A stretch of DNA of 64,000 bases from Eutreptiella sp. 'Long Island Sound 2002'. Its lineage: Eukaryota > Euglenozoa > Euglenophyceae > Eutreptiales > Eutreptiaceae. Within the stretch, counting starts at the first letter, position 1; the number at the start of each line of letters is the position of its first letter. Below the pieces are notes generated by a model. That model made no database searches, was not told the origin of the DNA, and saw only the letters and a program-made list of their open reading frames with translations. The stretch covers positions 18,367,226-18,431,225 of the forward strand of contig OZ038400.1 in NCBI GenBank assembly GCA_964036045.1. Reading direction: 5' to 3'. The position numbers and the translations under genes are program-made. Of the stretch, positions 13,178 to 25,962 are shown in pieces.

Positions 13178-13903
13178 TCAATTTTCCGAGAATTTTCCGA
13201 GAATTTTCCGAGAATTTTCCGAAAATTTTCCGAGAATTTTCCGAAAATTTTTCGAGAATTTTCCGAGAATTTCCCGAGAATTTTCCGAGAATTTTCCGAG
13301 AATTTTCTGAGAATTTTCCCAGAATTTTCCGAGAATTTCCGGAGAATTTTCCGAGAATTTTCCGAGAATTTTCCGAGAATTTTCCGAGAATTTTCGGAGA
13401 ATTTTCCGAGAATTTTCCGAGAATTTTCCGAGAATTTTCGGAGAATTTTCCGAGAATTTTCCGAGAATTTTCCGAGAATTTTCCGAGAATTTTCCGAGAA
13501 TTTTCCGAGAATTTTCCGAGAATTTTCCGAGAATTTTCCGAGAATTTTCCGAGAAGTTTCCGAGAATTTTCCGTCAATTTTCCGAGCATTTTCCGAGAAT
13601 TTTCCGAGAATTTTCCGAGAATTTTCCGAGAATTTTCCGAGAATTTTCTGAGAATTTTCCGAGAATTTTCCGAGAATTTTCCGAGAATTTTCCGAGAATT
13701 TTCCGAGAATTTTCCGACAAATTTGCGAGAATTTTCCGTCAATTTTCCGAGCATTTTCCGAGAATTTTCCGAGAATTTTCCGAGAATTTTCCGACAATTT
13801 TCCGAGAATTTTCCGAGAATTTTCTGAGAATTTTCCGAGAATTTTCCGAGAATTTTCCGAGAATTTTCCGAGAATTTTCCGACAAATTTGCGAGAATTTT
13901 CCG
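13178..13903. repeat. Higher-order module, copy 3 (36 + 15 + 15 units)
   Basis: Markers at 13178, 13574, 13739 and 13904 reproduce the 871 module, one unit shorter in its first segment (396 instead of 407 bp). It keeps the GAAAA pair, TTTCCCGAGAA, TTTTCCCAGAA and TTTTCGGAGAA units, plus two 165-bp segments with GAGCATTTT at the start and GACAAATTTGCGAG at the end. The A-block start follows at 13904, with the shared GAGATTTTTCC unit 143 bp in (14047). Confidence 0.85.
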
Positions 13904-14220
13904 TCAATTTTCCGAGAATTTTCCGAGAATTTTCCGAGAATTTTCGGAGAATTTTCTGAGAATTTTCTGAGAATTTTCCGAGAATTTTCCGAGAATTTTC
14001 CGAGAATTTTCCGAGAATTTTCCGAGAATTTTCCGAGAATTTTCCGAGATTTTTCCGAGAATTTTCCGAGAATTTTCCGGAAATTTTCCGAGAATTTTCC
14101 GAGAATTTTCCGAGAATTTTCCGAGAATTTTCTGAGAATTTTCCGAGAATTTTCCGAGAATTTTCTGAGAATTTTCCGAGAATTTTCCGAGAATTTTCCG
14201 AGAATTTTCCGAGAATTTTC

Positions 14221-14240
14221 CGAGAATCAATTTTGCGAGA
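14221..14240. repeat. Rearrangement joint: 4-bp partial unit
   Basis: A consensus unit ending GAGAA is followed by TCAA and then TTTTGCGAGAA, so only four bases of a unit remain. The phase of the array shifts here. The TCAA resembles the end of a GTCAA marker unit, as expected if a deletion or unequal exchange joined two modules inside that unit. The 13904 module is cut short here (323 bp to this point) compared with its relatives at 1608 and 4501. Confidence 0.8.
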
Positions 14241-15214
14241 ATTTTCCGAGAATTTTCCGAGAATTTTCCGAGAATTTTCCGAGAATTTTCCGAGAATTTT
14301 CCGAGAATTTTCCGAGAATTTCCGGAGAATTTTCCGAGAATTTTCCGAGAATTTTCCGAGAATTTTCCGAGAATTTTCCGAGAATTTTCCGAGAATTTTC
14401 CGAGAATTTTCCGAGAATTTTCCGAGAATTTTCCGAGAATTTTCCGAGAATTTTCCGAGAATTTTCCGAGAATTTTCCGAGAATTTCTGAGAATTTTCCC
14501 AGAATTTTCCGAGAATTTTCCGAGAATTTTCCGAGAATTTCCGAGAATTTTCCGAGAATTTTCCGAGAATTTTCCGAGAATTTTCCGAGAATTTTCCGAG
14601 AATTTTCTGAGAATTTTCCGAGAATTTTCCGAGAATTTTCCGTCAATTTTCCGAGAATTTTCCGAGAATTTTCCGAGAATTTTCCGAGAATTTTCCGAGA
14701 ATTTTCCGAGAATTTTCCGAGAATTTTCCGAGAATTTTCCGAGAATTTTCCGAGAATTTTCCGAGAATTTTCCGAGAATTTTCCGAGAATTTTCCGAGAA
14801 TTTTCCGAGAATTTTCCGAGAATTTTCCGAGAATTTCCGGAGAATTTTCCGAGAATTTTCCGAGAATTTTCCGAGAATTTTCCGAGAATTTTCCGAGAAT
14901 TTTCCGAGAATTTTCCGAGAATTTTCCGAGAATTTTCCGAGAATTTTCCGAAAATTTTCCGAGAATTTTCCGAGAATTTTCCGAGAATTTTCCGAGAATT
15001 TTCTGAGAATTTTCCGAGAATTTTCCGAGAATTTTCTGAGAATTTTCCGAGAATTTTCCGAGAATTTTCCGAGAATTTTCCGAGAATTTTCCGAGAATTT
15101 TCCGAGAATTTTCCGAGAATTTTCCGAGAATTTTCCGAGAATTTTCCGAGAATTTTCCGAGAATTTTCCGAGAATTTTCCGAGAATTTTCCGAGAATTTT
15201 CCGAGAATTTTCCG

Positions 15215-16589
15215 TCAATTTTCCGAGAATTTTCCGAGAATTTTCCGAGAATTTTCCGAAAATTTTCCGAGAATTTTCTGAAAATTTTCCGAGAATTTTC
15301 CGAGAATTTCCCGAGAATTTTCCGAGAATTTTCCGAGAATTTTCTGAGAATTTTCCCAGAATTTTCCGAGAATTTCCGGAGAATTTTCCGAGAATTTTCC
15401 GAGAATTTTCCGAGAATTTTCCGAGAATTTTCGGAGAATTTTCCGAGAATTTTCCGAGAATTTTCCGAGAATTTTCTGAGAATTTTCCGAGAATTTTCCG
15501 AGAATTTTCCGAGAATTTTCCGAGAATTTTCCGAGAATTTTCCGAGAATTTTCCGAGAATTTTCCGAGAATTTTCCGAGAATTTTCCGAGAATTTTCCGA
15601 GAAGTTTCCGAGAATTTTCCGTCAATTTTCCGAGCATTTTCCGAGAATTTTCCGAGAATTTTCCGAGAATTTTCCGAGAATTTTCCGAGAATTTTCCGAG
15701 AATTTTCTTAGAATTTTCCGAGAATTTTCCGAGAATTTTCCGAGAATTTTCCGAGAATTTTCCGAGAATGTTGCGAGAATTTTCCGTCAATTTTCCGAGA
15801 ATTTTCCGAGAATTTTCCGAGAATTTTCGGAGAATTTTCTGAGAATTTTCTGAGAATTTTCCGAGAATTTTCCGAGAATTTTCCGAGAATTTTCCGAGAA
15901 TTTTCCGAGAATTTTCCGAGAATTTTCCGAGATTTTTCCGAGAATTTTCCGAGAATTTTCCGAAAATTTTCCGAGAATTTTCCCAGAATTTTCCGAGAAT
16001 TTTCCGAGAATTTTCTGAGAATTTTCCGAGAATTTTCCGAGAATTTTCTGAGAATTTTCCGAGAATTTTCCGAGAATTTTCCGAGAATTTTCCGAGAATT
16101 TTCCGAGAATTTTGCGAGAATTTTCCGAGAATTTTCCGAGAATTTTCCGAGAATTTTCCGAGAATTTTCCGAGAATTTTCCGAGAATTTTCCGAGAATTT
16201 CCGGAGAATTTTCCGAGAATTTTCCGAGAATTTTCCGAGAATTTTCCGAGAATTTTCCGAGAATTTTCCGAGAATTTTCCGAGAATTTTCCGAGAAATTT
16301 CCGAGAATTTTCCGAGAATTTTCCGAGAATTTTCCGAGAATTTTCCGAGAATTTTCCGAGAATTTTCTGAGAATTTTCCCAGAATTTTCCGAGAATTTTC
16401 CGAGAATTTTCCGAGAATTTTCCGAGAATTTTCCGAGAATTTTCCGAGAATTTTCCGAGAATTTTCCGAAAATTTTCCGAGAATTTTCCGAAAATTTTCC
16501 GAGAATTTTCCGAGAATTTTCCGAGAATTTTCCGAGAATTTTCCGAGAATTTTCTGAGAATTTTCCGAGAATTTTCCGAGAATTTTCCG
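15215..16589. repeat. 1,375-bp (125-unit) duplicated block, right copy
   Basis: Markers at 15215, 15622, 15787 and 16590 repeat the 37, 15, 73-unit spacing of 3929-5303 exactly. Matching private variants sit 11,286 bp away: TTTTCTTAGAA near 15706, AATGTTGCGAG near 15768, GAGATTTTTCC at 15930 and GAGAAATTTCC near 16286. Differences from the left copy include CTGAAAA near 15270 and a CCC unit near 15980. Similarity continues past 16590: the TTTCCGGAGAA unit at 16729 matches 5443 at the same offset. It then breaks down in the scrambled patch. Confidence 0.87.
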
Positions 16590-16839
16590 TCAATTTTCTG
16601 AGAATTTTCCGAGAATTTTCCGAGAATTTTCCGAGAATTTTCCGAGAATTTTCCGAGAATTTTCCGAGAATTTCCCGAGAATTTTCCGAGAATTTTCCGA
16701 GAATTTTCCGAGAATTTTCCGAGAATTTCCGGAGAATTTTCCGAAATTTTCCGAGAATTTTCCGAGAATTTTCCGAGAATTTTCCGAGAATTTTCCGAGA
16801 ATTTTCCGAGAATTTTCCGAGAATTTTCCGAGAATTTTC

Positions 16840-17095
16840 CGAGAATTTTTTCCGAGAATTTTCCGAGAATTTTCTGAGAATTTTGCGAGAATTTTCCGAG
16901 AATTTTCCGAGGAATTTCCGGAGAATTTTCCGAGAATTTTCCGAGAATTTTCCGAGAATTTTCCGGAGAATTTTCCGAGAATTTTCCGAGAATTTTCCGA
17001 GAATTTTCCGGAGAATTTTCCGAGAATTTTTCCGAGAATTTTTCGAGAATTTTCCGAGAATTTTCCGAGAATTTCGAGCAATTATGTATTTTCCG
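16840..17095. repeat. Scrambled patch with a short non-repeat insert
   Basis: This is the most irregular 250 bp of array 1. Unit lengths vary because of extra T residues (near 16848, 17030 and 17040), a GAGGAATTTCCGG run near 16911 and several units with extra G (TTTTCCGGAGAA type). At 17079-17088 the ten bases CAATTATGTA interrupt the array; nothing in the 11-bp unit explains them. Normal phase resumes at 17089. This looks like a repair scar or the remnant of an insertion that later shrank. Confidence 0.85.
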
Positions 17096-17358
17096 AGAAT
17101 TTTCCGAGAATTTTCCGAGAATTTTCGGAGAATTTTCTGAGAATTTCTGAGAATTTTCCGAGAATTTTCCGAGAATTTTCCGAGAATTTTCCGAGAATTT
17201 TCCGAGAATTTTCCGAGAATTTTCCGAGAATTTTCCGAAAATTTTCCGAGAATTTTCCGAGAATTTTCCGAGAATTTTCCGAGAATTTTCTGAGAATTTT
17301 CCGAGAATTTTCCGAGAATTTTCTGAGAATTTTCCGAGAATTTTCCGAGAATTTTCCG

Positions 17359-17809
17359 TCAATTTTCCGAGAATTTTCCGAGAATTTTCCGAGAATTTTC
17401 CGAGAATTTTCCGAGAATTTTCCGAGAATTTTCCGAGAATTTTCCGAGAATTTTCTGAGAATTTTCCGAGAATTTTCCGAGAATTTTCCGAGAATTTTCC
17501 GGGAATTTTCCGAGAATTTCCGGAGAATTTTCCGAGAGTTTTCCGAGAATTTTCCGAGAATTTTCCGAGAATTTTCCGAGAATTTTCCGAGAATTTTCCG
17601 AGATCTTTCCGAGAATTTTCCGAGAATTTTCCGAGAATTTTCCGAGAATTTTCCGAGAATTTTCCGAGAATTTTCTGAGAATTTTCCGAAAATTTTCCGA
17701 GAATTTTCCGAAAATTTTCCGAGAGTTTTCCGAGAATTTTCCGAGAATTTTCCGAGAATTTTCCGAGAATTTTCTGAGAATTTTCCGAGAATTTTCCGAG
17801 AATTTTCCG
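17359..17809. repeat. 451-bp AGATCT module, copy 2
   Basis: Exactly 451 bp from marker to marker. The CTG unit is at +96 and the ATCT of AGATCT (17601-17606) is at +244, as in copy 1. The GGG, CCGG and GAGAGTTTT units are in the same order. It directly follows the scrambled patch and a short A-block remnant. Confidence 0.88.
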
Positions 17810-18755
17810 TCAATTTTCCGAGAATTTTCCGAGAATTTTCCGAGAATTTTCCGAGAATTTTCCGAGAATTTTCCGAGAATTTTCCGAGAATTTTCCGAGA
17901 ATTTTCCGAGAATTTTCCGAAAATTTTCCGAGAATTTTCGGAGAATTTTCCGAGAATTTTCCGAGAATTTTCTGAGAATTTTCCGAGAATTTTCCGAGAA
18001 TTTTCTGAGAATTTTCCGAGAATTTTCCGAGAATTTTCCGAGAATTTTCCGAGAATTTTCCGAGAATTTTCCGAGAATTTTCCGAGAATTTTCCGAGAAT
18101 TTTCCGAGAATTTCCGGAGAATTTTCCGAGAATTTTCCGAGAATTTTCCGAGAATTTTCCGAGAATTTTCCGAGAATTTTCCGAGAATTTTCCGAGAATT
18201 TTCCGAGAATTTTCCGAGAATTTTCCGAGAATTTTCCGAGAATTTTCCGAGAATTTTCCGAGAATTTTCCGAGAATTTTCCGAGAATTTTCCGGGAATTT
18301 TCCGAGAATTTTCCGAGAATTTTCCGAGAATTTTCCGAGAATTTTCCGAGAATTTTCCGAGAATTTTCCGAGAATTTTCCGAGAATTTTCCGAGAATTTT
18401 CCGAGAATTTTCCGAGAATTTTCCGAGAATTTTCCGAGAATTTTCCGAGAATTTTCCGAGAATTTTCCGAGAATTTTCCGTCAATTTTCCGAGAATTTTC
18501 CGAGAATTTTCCGAGAATTTTCGGAGAATTTTCTGAGAATTTTCCGAGAATTTTCCGAGAATTTTCCGAGAATTTTCCGAGAATTTTCCGAGAATTTTCC
18601 GAGAATTTTCCGAGAATTTTCCGAGAATTTTCCGAAAATTTTCCGAGAATTTTCCGAGAATTTTCCGAGAATTTTCCGAGAATTTTCTGAGAATTTTCCG
18701 AGAATTTTCCGAGAATTTTCTGAGAATTTTCCGAGAATTTTCCGAGAATTTTCCG

Positions 18756-19206
18756 TCAATTTTCCGAGAATTTTCCGAGAATTTTCCGAGAATTTTCCGA
18801 GAATTTTCCGAGAATTTTCCGAGAATTTTCCGAGAATTTTCCGAGATTTTTCTGGGAATTTTCCGAGAATTTTCCGAGAATTTTCCGAGAATTTTCCGGG
18901 AATTTTCCGAGAATTTCCGGAGAATTTTCCGAGAGTTTTCCGAGAATTTTCCGAGAATTTTCCGAGAATTTTCCGAGAATTTTCCGAGAATTTTCCGAGA
19001 TCTTTCCGAGAATTTTCCGAGAATTTTCCGAGAATTTTCCGAGAATTTTCCGAGAATTTTCCGAGAATTTTCTGAGAATTTTCCGAAAATTTTCCGAGAA
19101 TTTTCCGAAAATTTTCCGAGAGTTTTCCGAGAATTTTCCGAGAATTTTCCGAGAATTTTCCGAGAATTTTCTGAGAATTTTCCGAGAATTTTCCGAGAAT
19201 TTTCCG
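18756..19206. repeat. 451-bp AGATCT module, copy 3
   Basis: Same marker spacing and variant order, with AGATCT at 18998-19003. It differs from the other copies by GATTTTTCTGGGAA near 18845 in place of the single CTG unit, so it has its own private changes. Confidence 0.87.
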
Positions 19207-20636
19207 TCAATTTTCCGAGAATTTTCCGAGAATTTTCCGAGAATTTTCCGAGAATTTTCCGAGAATTTTCCGAGAATTTTCCGAGAATTTTCCGAGAATT
19301 TTCCGAGAATTTTCCGAGAATTTTCCGAGAATTTTCCGAAAATTTTCCGAGAATTTTCGGAGAGTTTTCCGAGAATTTTCCGAGAATTTTCTGAGAATTT
19401 TCCGAGAATTTTCCGAGAATTTTCTGAGAATTTTCCGAGAATTTTCCGAGAATTTTCCGTCAATTTTCCGAGAATTTTCCGAGAATTTTCCGAGAATTTT
19501 CCGAGAATTTTCCGAGAATTTTCCGAGAATTTTCCGAGAATTTTCCGAGAATTTTCCGAGAATTTTCCGAGAATTTTCCGAGAATTTTCCGAGAATTTTC
19601 CGAGAATTTTCCGAGAATTTCCGGAGAATTTTCCGAGAATTTTCCGAGAATTTTCCGAGAATTTTCCGAGAATTTTCCGAGAATTTTCCGAGAATTTTCC
19701 GAGAATTTTCCGAGAATTTTCCGAGAATTTTCCGAGAATTTTCCGAGAATTTTCCGAGAATTTTCCGAGAATTTTCTGAGAATTTTCCGAGAATTTTCCG
19801 AGAATTTTCCGGGAATTTTCCGAGAATTTTCCGAGAATTTTCCGAGAATTTTCCGAGAATTTTCCGAGAATTTTCCGAAAATTTTCCGAGAATTTTCGGA
19901 AAATTTTCCGAGAATTTTCCGAGAATTTTCCGAGAATTTTCCGAGAATTTTCCGAGAATTTTCCGAGAATTTCCGGAGAATTTTCCGAGAATTTTCCGAG
20001 AATTTTCCGAGAATTTTCCGAGAATTTTCCGAGAATTTTCCGAGAATTTTCCGAGAATTTTCCGAGAATTTCCGGAGAATTTTCCGAGAATTTTCCGAGA
20101 ATTTTCCGAGAATTTTCCGAGAATTTTCCGAGAATTTTCTGAGAATTTTCCGAGAATTTCCGGAGAATTTTCCGAGAATTTTCCGAGAATTTTCCGAGAA
20201 TTTTCCGAGAATTTTCCGAGAATTTTCCGAGAATTTCCGGAGAATTTTCCGAGAATTTTCCGAGAATTTTCCGAGAATTTTCCGAGAATTTTCCGAGAAT
20301 TTTCCGAGAATTTTCCGAGAATTTTCCGAGAATTTTCCGAGAATTTTCCGAGAATTTTCCGAGAATTTTCCGAGAATTTTCCGAGAATTTTCCGTCAATT
20401 TTCCGAGAATTTTCCGAGAATTTTCCGAGAATTTTCGGAGAATTTTCTGAGAATTTTCTGAGAATTTTCCGAGAATTTTCCGAGAATTTTCCGAGAATTT
20501 TCCGAGAATTTTCCGAAAATTTTCCGAGAATTTTCCGAGAATTTTCCGAGAATTTTCTGAGAATTTTCCGAGAGTTTTCCGAGAATTTTCCGAGAATTTT
20601 CTGAGAATTTTCCGAGAATTTTCCGAGAATTTTCCG

Positions 20637-21087
20637 TCAATTTTCCGAGAATTTTCCGAGAATTTTCCGAGAATTTTCCGAGAATTTTCCGAGAATTTTC
20701 CGAGAATTTTCCGAGAATTTTCCGAGAATTTTCTGAGAATTTTCCGAGAATTTTCCGAGAATTTTCCGAGAATTTTCCGGGAATTTTCCGAGAATTTCCG
20801 GAGAATTTTCCGAGAGTTTTCCGAGAATTTTCCGAGAATTTTCCGAGAATTTTCCGAGAATTTTCCGAGAATTTTCCGAGATCTTTCCGAGAATTTTCCG
20901 AGAATTTTCCGAGAATTTTCCGAGAATTTTCCGAGAATTTTCCGAGAATTTTCTGAGAATTTTCCGAAAATTTTCCGAGAATTTTCCGAAAATTTTCCGA
21001 GAGTTTTCCGAGAATTTTCCGAGAATTTTCCGAGAATTTTCCGAGAATTTTCTGAGAATTTTCCGAGAATTTTCCGAGAATTTTCCG
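20637..21087. repeat. 451-bp AGATCT module, copy 4 (right marker lost)
   Basis: The left GTCAA is at 20637 and AGATCT at 20879-20884, at the standard +244 offset for ATCT. The expected right marker at about 21088 reads as an ordinary GAGAA unit. The boundary signature has been lost or converted while internal markers remain. Confidence 0.82.
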
Positions 21088-23330
21088 AGAATTTTCCGAG
21101 AATTTTCCGAGAATTTTCCGAGAATTTTCCGAGAATTTTCCGAGAATTTTCCGAGAATTTTCCGAGAATTTTCCGAGAATTTTCCGAGAATTTTCCGAGA
21201 ATTTTCCGAAAATTTTCCGAGAATTTTCGGAGAATTTTCCGAGAATTTTCCGAGAATTTTCTGAGAATTTTCCGAGAATTTTCCGAGAATTTTCTGAGAA
21301 TTTTCCGAGAATTTTCCGAGAATTTTCCGTCAATTTTCCGAGAATTTTCCGAGAATTTTCCGAGAATTTTCCGAGAATTTTCCGAGAATTTTCCGAGAAT
21401 TTTCCGAGAATTTTCCGAGAATTTTCCGAGAATTTTCCGAGAATTTTCCGAGAATTTTCCGAGAATTTTCCGAGAATTTCCGGAGAATTTTCCGAGAATT
21501 TTCCGAGAATTTTCCGAGAATTTTCCGAGAATTTTCCGAGAATTTTCCGAGAATTTTCCGAGAATTTTCCGAGAATTTTCCGAGAATTTTCCGAGAATTT
21601 TCCGAGAATTTTCCGAGAATTTTCTGAGAATTTTCCGAGAATTTTCCGAGAATTTTCCGGGAATTTTCCGAGAATTTTCCGAGAATTTTCCGAGAATTTT
21701 CCGAGAATTTTCCGAGAATTTTCCGAAAATTTTCCGAGAATTTTCCGAAAATTTTCCGAGAATTTTCCGAGAATTTTCCGAGAATTTTCCGAGAATTTTC
21801 CGAGAATTTTCCGAGAATTTCCGGAGAATTTTCCGAGAATTTTCCGAGAATTTTCCGAGAATTTTCCGAGAATTTTCCGAGAATTTTCCGAGAATTTTCC
21901 GAGAATTTCCGGAGAATTTTCCGAGAATTTTCCGAGAATTTTCCGAGAATTTTCCGAGAATTTTCCGAGAATTTTCTGAGAATTTTCCGAGAATTTCCGG
22001 AGAATTTTCCGAGAATTTTCCGAGAATTTTCCGAGAATTTTCCGAGAATTTTCCGAGAATTTTCCGAGAATTTTCGGAGAATTTTCCGAGAATTTTCCGA
22101 GAATTTTCCGAGAATTTTCCGAGAATTTTCCGAGAATTTTCTGAGAATTTTCCGAGAATTTCCGGAGAATTTTCCGAGAATTTTCCGAGAATTTTCCGAG
22201 AATTTTCCGAGAATTTTCCGAGAATTTTCCGAGAATTTCCGGAGAATTTTCCGAGAATTTTCCGAGAATTTTCCGAGAATTTTCCGAGAATTTTCCGAGA
22301 ATTTCCGAGAATTTTCCGAGAATTTTCCGAGAATTTTCCGAGAATTTTCCGAGAATTTTCCGAGAATTTTCCGAGAATTTTCTGAGAATTTTCCGAGAAT
22401 TTTCCGAGAATTTTCCGTCAATTTTCCGAGAATTTTCCGAGAATTTTCCGAGAATTTTCCGAGAATTTTCCGAGAATTTTCCGAGAATTTTCCGAGAATT
22501 TTCCGAGAATTTTCCGAGAATTTTCCGAGAATTTTCCGAGAATTTTCCGAGAATTTCCGGAGAATTTTCCGAGAATTTTCCGAGAATTTTCCGAGAATTT
22601 TCCGAGAATTTTCCGAGAATTTTCCGAGAATTTTCCGAGAATTTTCCGAGAATTTTCCGAGAATTTTCCGAGAATTTTCCGAGAATTTTCCGAGAATTTT
22701 CCGAGAATTTTCTGAGAATTTTCCGAGAATTTTCCGAGAATTTTCCGGGAATTTTCCGAGAATTTTCCGAGAATTTTCCGAGAATTTTCCGAGAATTTTC
22801 CGAGAATTTTCCGAGAATTTTCCGAGAATTTTCCGAGAATTTTCCGAGAATTTTCCGAGAATTTTCCGAGAATTTTCCGAGAATTTTCCGAGAATTTTCC
22901 GAGAATTTCCGGAGAATTTTCCGAGAATTTTCCGAGAATTTTCCGAGAATTTTCCGAGAATTTTCCGAGAATTTTCCGAGAATTTTCCGAGAATTTTCCG
23001 AGAATTTCCGGAGAATTTTCCGAGAATTTTCCGAGAATTTTCCGAGAATTTTCCGAGAATTTTCCGAGAATTTTCTGAGAATTTTCCGAGAATTTCCGGA
23101 GAATTTTCCGAGAATTTTCCGAGAATTTTCCGAGAATTTTCCGAGAATTTTCCGAGAATTTTCCGAGAATTTCCGGAGAATTTTCCGAGAATTTTCCGAG
23201 AATTTTCCGAGAATTTTCCGAGAATTTTCCGAGAATTTTCCGAGAATTTTCCGAGAATTTTCCGAGAATTTTCCGAGAATTTTCCGAGAATTTTCCGAGA
23301 ATTTTCCGAGAATTTTCCGAGAATTTTCCG

Positions 23331-24088
23331 TCAATTTTCCGAGAATTTTCCGAGAATTTTCCGAGAATTTTCGGAGAATTTTCTGAGAATTTTCTGAGAA
23401 TTTTCCGAGAATTTTCCGAGAATTTTCCGAGAATTTTCCGAGAATTTTCCGAAAATTTTCCGAGAATTTTCCGAGAATTTTCCGAGAATTTTCCGAGAAT
23501 TTTCTGAGAATTTTCCGAGAATTTTCCGAGAATTTTCTGAGGACTTTTCGAGAATTTTCCGAGAATTTTCCGTCAATTTTCCGAGAATTTTCCGAGAATT
23601 TTCCGAGAATTTTCCGAGAATTTTCCGAGAATTTTCCGAGAATTTTCCGAGAATTTTCCGAGAATTTTCCGAGAATTTTCCGAGAATTTTCCGAGAATTT
23701 TCCGAGAATTTCCGGAGAATTTTCCGAGAATTTTCCGAGAATTTTCCGAGAATTTTCCGAGAATTTTCCGAGAATTTTCCGAGAATTTTCCGAGAATTTT
23801 CCGAGAATTTTCCGAGAATTTTCCGAGAATTTTCTGAGAATTTTCCGAGAATTTTCCGAGAATTTTCCGAGAATTTTCCGAGAATTTTCCGAGAATTTTC
23901 CGAGAATTTTCCGAGAATTTTCCGAGAATTTTCCGAGAATTTTCCGAGAATTTTCCGGGAATTTTCCGAAAATTTTCCGAGAATTTTCCGAAAATTTTCC
24001 GAGAATTTTCCGAGAATTTTCCGAGAATTTTCCGAGAATTTTCCGAGAATTTCTGAGAATTTTCCGAGAATTTTCCGAGAATTTTCCG
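23331..24088. repeat. A-block module with GAGGACTTTTCG, copy 1
   Basis: Begins with the A-block signature: GTCAA, three units on a CGG unit, then two successive CTG units. At 23541 it carries GGAC in GAGGACTTTTCGAG, a variant always found just before the next GTCAA (23573). A segment of about 47 units follows to 24089. The same combination recurs at 24669, 29425, 30775 and 36659. Confidence 0.8.
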
Positions 24089-24668
24089 TCAATTTTCCGA
24101 GAATTTTCCGAGAATTTTCCGAGAATTTTCCGAGAATTTTCCGAGAATTTTCCGAGAAGTTTCCGAGAATTTTCCGAGAATTTTCCGAGAATTTTCCGAG
24201 AATTTCCGGAGAATTTTCCGAGAATTTTCCGAGAATTTCCGAGAATTTTCCGAGAATTTTCCGAGAATTTTCCGAGAATTTCCGAGAATTTTCCGAGAAT
24301 TTTCCGAGAATTTTCCGAGAATTTTCCGAGAATTTTCCGAGAATTTTCCGAGAATTTTCCGAGAATTTTCCGAGAATTTTCCGAGAATTTTCCGCGAATT
24401 TTCCGAGAATTTTCTGAGAATTTTCCGAGAATTTCCGGAGAATTTTCCGAGAATTTTCCGAGAATTTTCCGAGAATTTTCCGAGAATTTTCCGAGAATTT
24501 TCCGAGAATTTCCGGAGAATTTTCCGAGAATTTTCCGAGAATTTTCCGAGAATTTTCCGAGAATTTTCCGAGAATTTTCCGAGAATTTTCCGAGAATTTC
24601 CGAGAATTTTCCGAGAATTTTCCGAGAATTTCCCGAGAATTTTCCGAGAATTTTCCGAGAATTTTCCG

Positions 24669-24953
24669 TCAATTTTCCGAGAATTTCCGAGAATTTTCCG
24701 AGAATTTTCGGAGAATTTTCTGAGAATTTTCTGAGAATTTTCCGAGAATTTTCCGAGAATTTTCCGAGAATTTTCCGAGAATTTTCCGAGAATTTTCCGA
24801 GAATTTTCCGAGAATTTTCCGAGAATTTTCCGAAAATTTTCCGAGAATTTTCCGAGAATTTTCCGAGAATTTTCCGAGAATTTTCTGAGAATTTTCCGAG
24901 AATTTTCCGAGAATTTTCTGAGGACTTTTCGAGAATTTTCCGAGAATTTTACG
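24669..24953. repeat. A-block module with GAGGACTTTTCG, copy 2
   Basis: Same A-block signature and GGAC at 24922, ending at an altered marker that reads ACGTCAA instead of CCGTCAA at 24954. A 10-bp unit near 24685 breaks the phase once. Confidence 0.78.
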
Positions 24954-25962
24954 TCAATTTTCCGAGAATTTTCCGAGAATTTTCCGAGAATTTTCCGAGA
25001 ATTTTCCGAGAATTTTCCGAGAATTTTCCGAGAATTTTCCGAGAATTTTCCGAGAATTTTCCGAGAATTTTCCGAGAATTTTCCGAGAATTTCCGGAGAA
25101 TTTTCCGAGAATTTTCCGAAAATTTTCCGAGAATTTTCCGAGAATTTTCCGAGAATTTTCCGAGAATTTTCCGAGAATTTTCTGAGAATTTTCCGAGAAT
25201 TTTCCGAGAATTTTCCGTCAATTTTCTGAGAATTTTCCGAGAATTTTCCGAGAATTTTCCGAGAATTTTCCGAGAATTTTCCGAGAATTTTCCGAGAATT
25301 TCCGAGAATTTTCCGAGAATTTTCCGAGAATTTTCCGAGAATTTTCCGAGAATTTCCGGAGAATTTTCCGAGAATTTTCCGAGAATTTTCCGAGAATTTT
25401 CCGAGAATTTTCCGAGAATTTTCCGAGAATTTTCCGAGAATTTCCGAGAATTTTCCGAGAATTTTCCGAGAATTTTCCGAGAATTTTCCGAGAATTTTCC
25501 GAGAATTTTCTGAGAATTTTCCGAGAATTTTCCGAGAATTTTCCGAGAATTTCCGGAGAATTTTCGAGAATTTTCCGAGAATTTTCCGAGAATTTTCCGA
25601 GAATTTTCCGAGAATTTTCCGAGAATTTTCCGAGAATTTTCCGAGAATTTTCCGAGAATTTTCCGAGAATTTTCCGTCAATTTTCCGAGAATTTTCCGAG
25701 AATTTTCCGAGAATTTTCGGAGAATTTTCTGAGAATTTTCTGAGAATTTTCCGAGAATTTTCCGAGAATTTTCCGAGAATTTTCCGAGAATTTTCCGAGA
25801 ATTTTCCGAGAATTTTCCGAGAATTTTCCGAGAATTTTCCGAAAATTTTCCGAGAATTTTCCGAGAATTTTCCGAGAATTTTCCGAGAATTTTCTGAGAA
25901 TTTTCCGAGAATTTTCCGAGAATTTTCTGAGAATTTTCCGAGAATTTTCCGAGAATTTTCCG

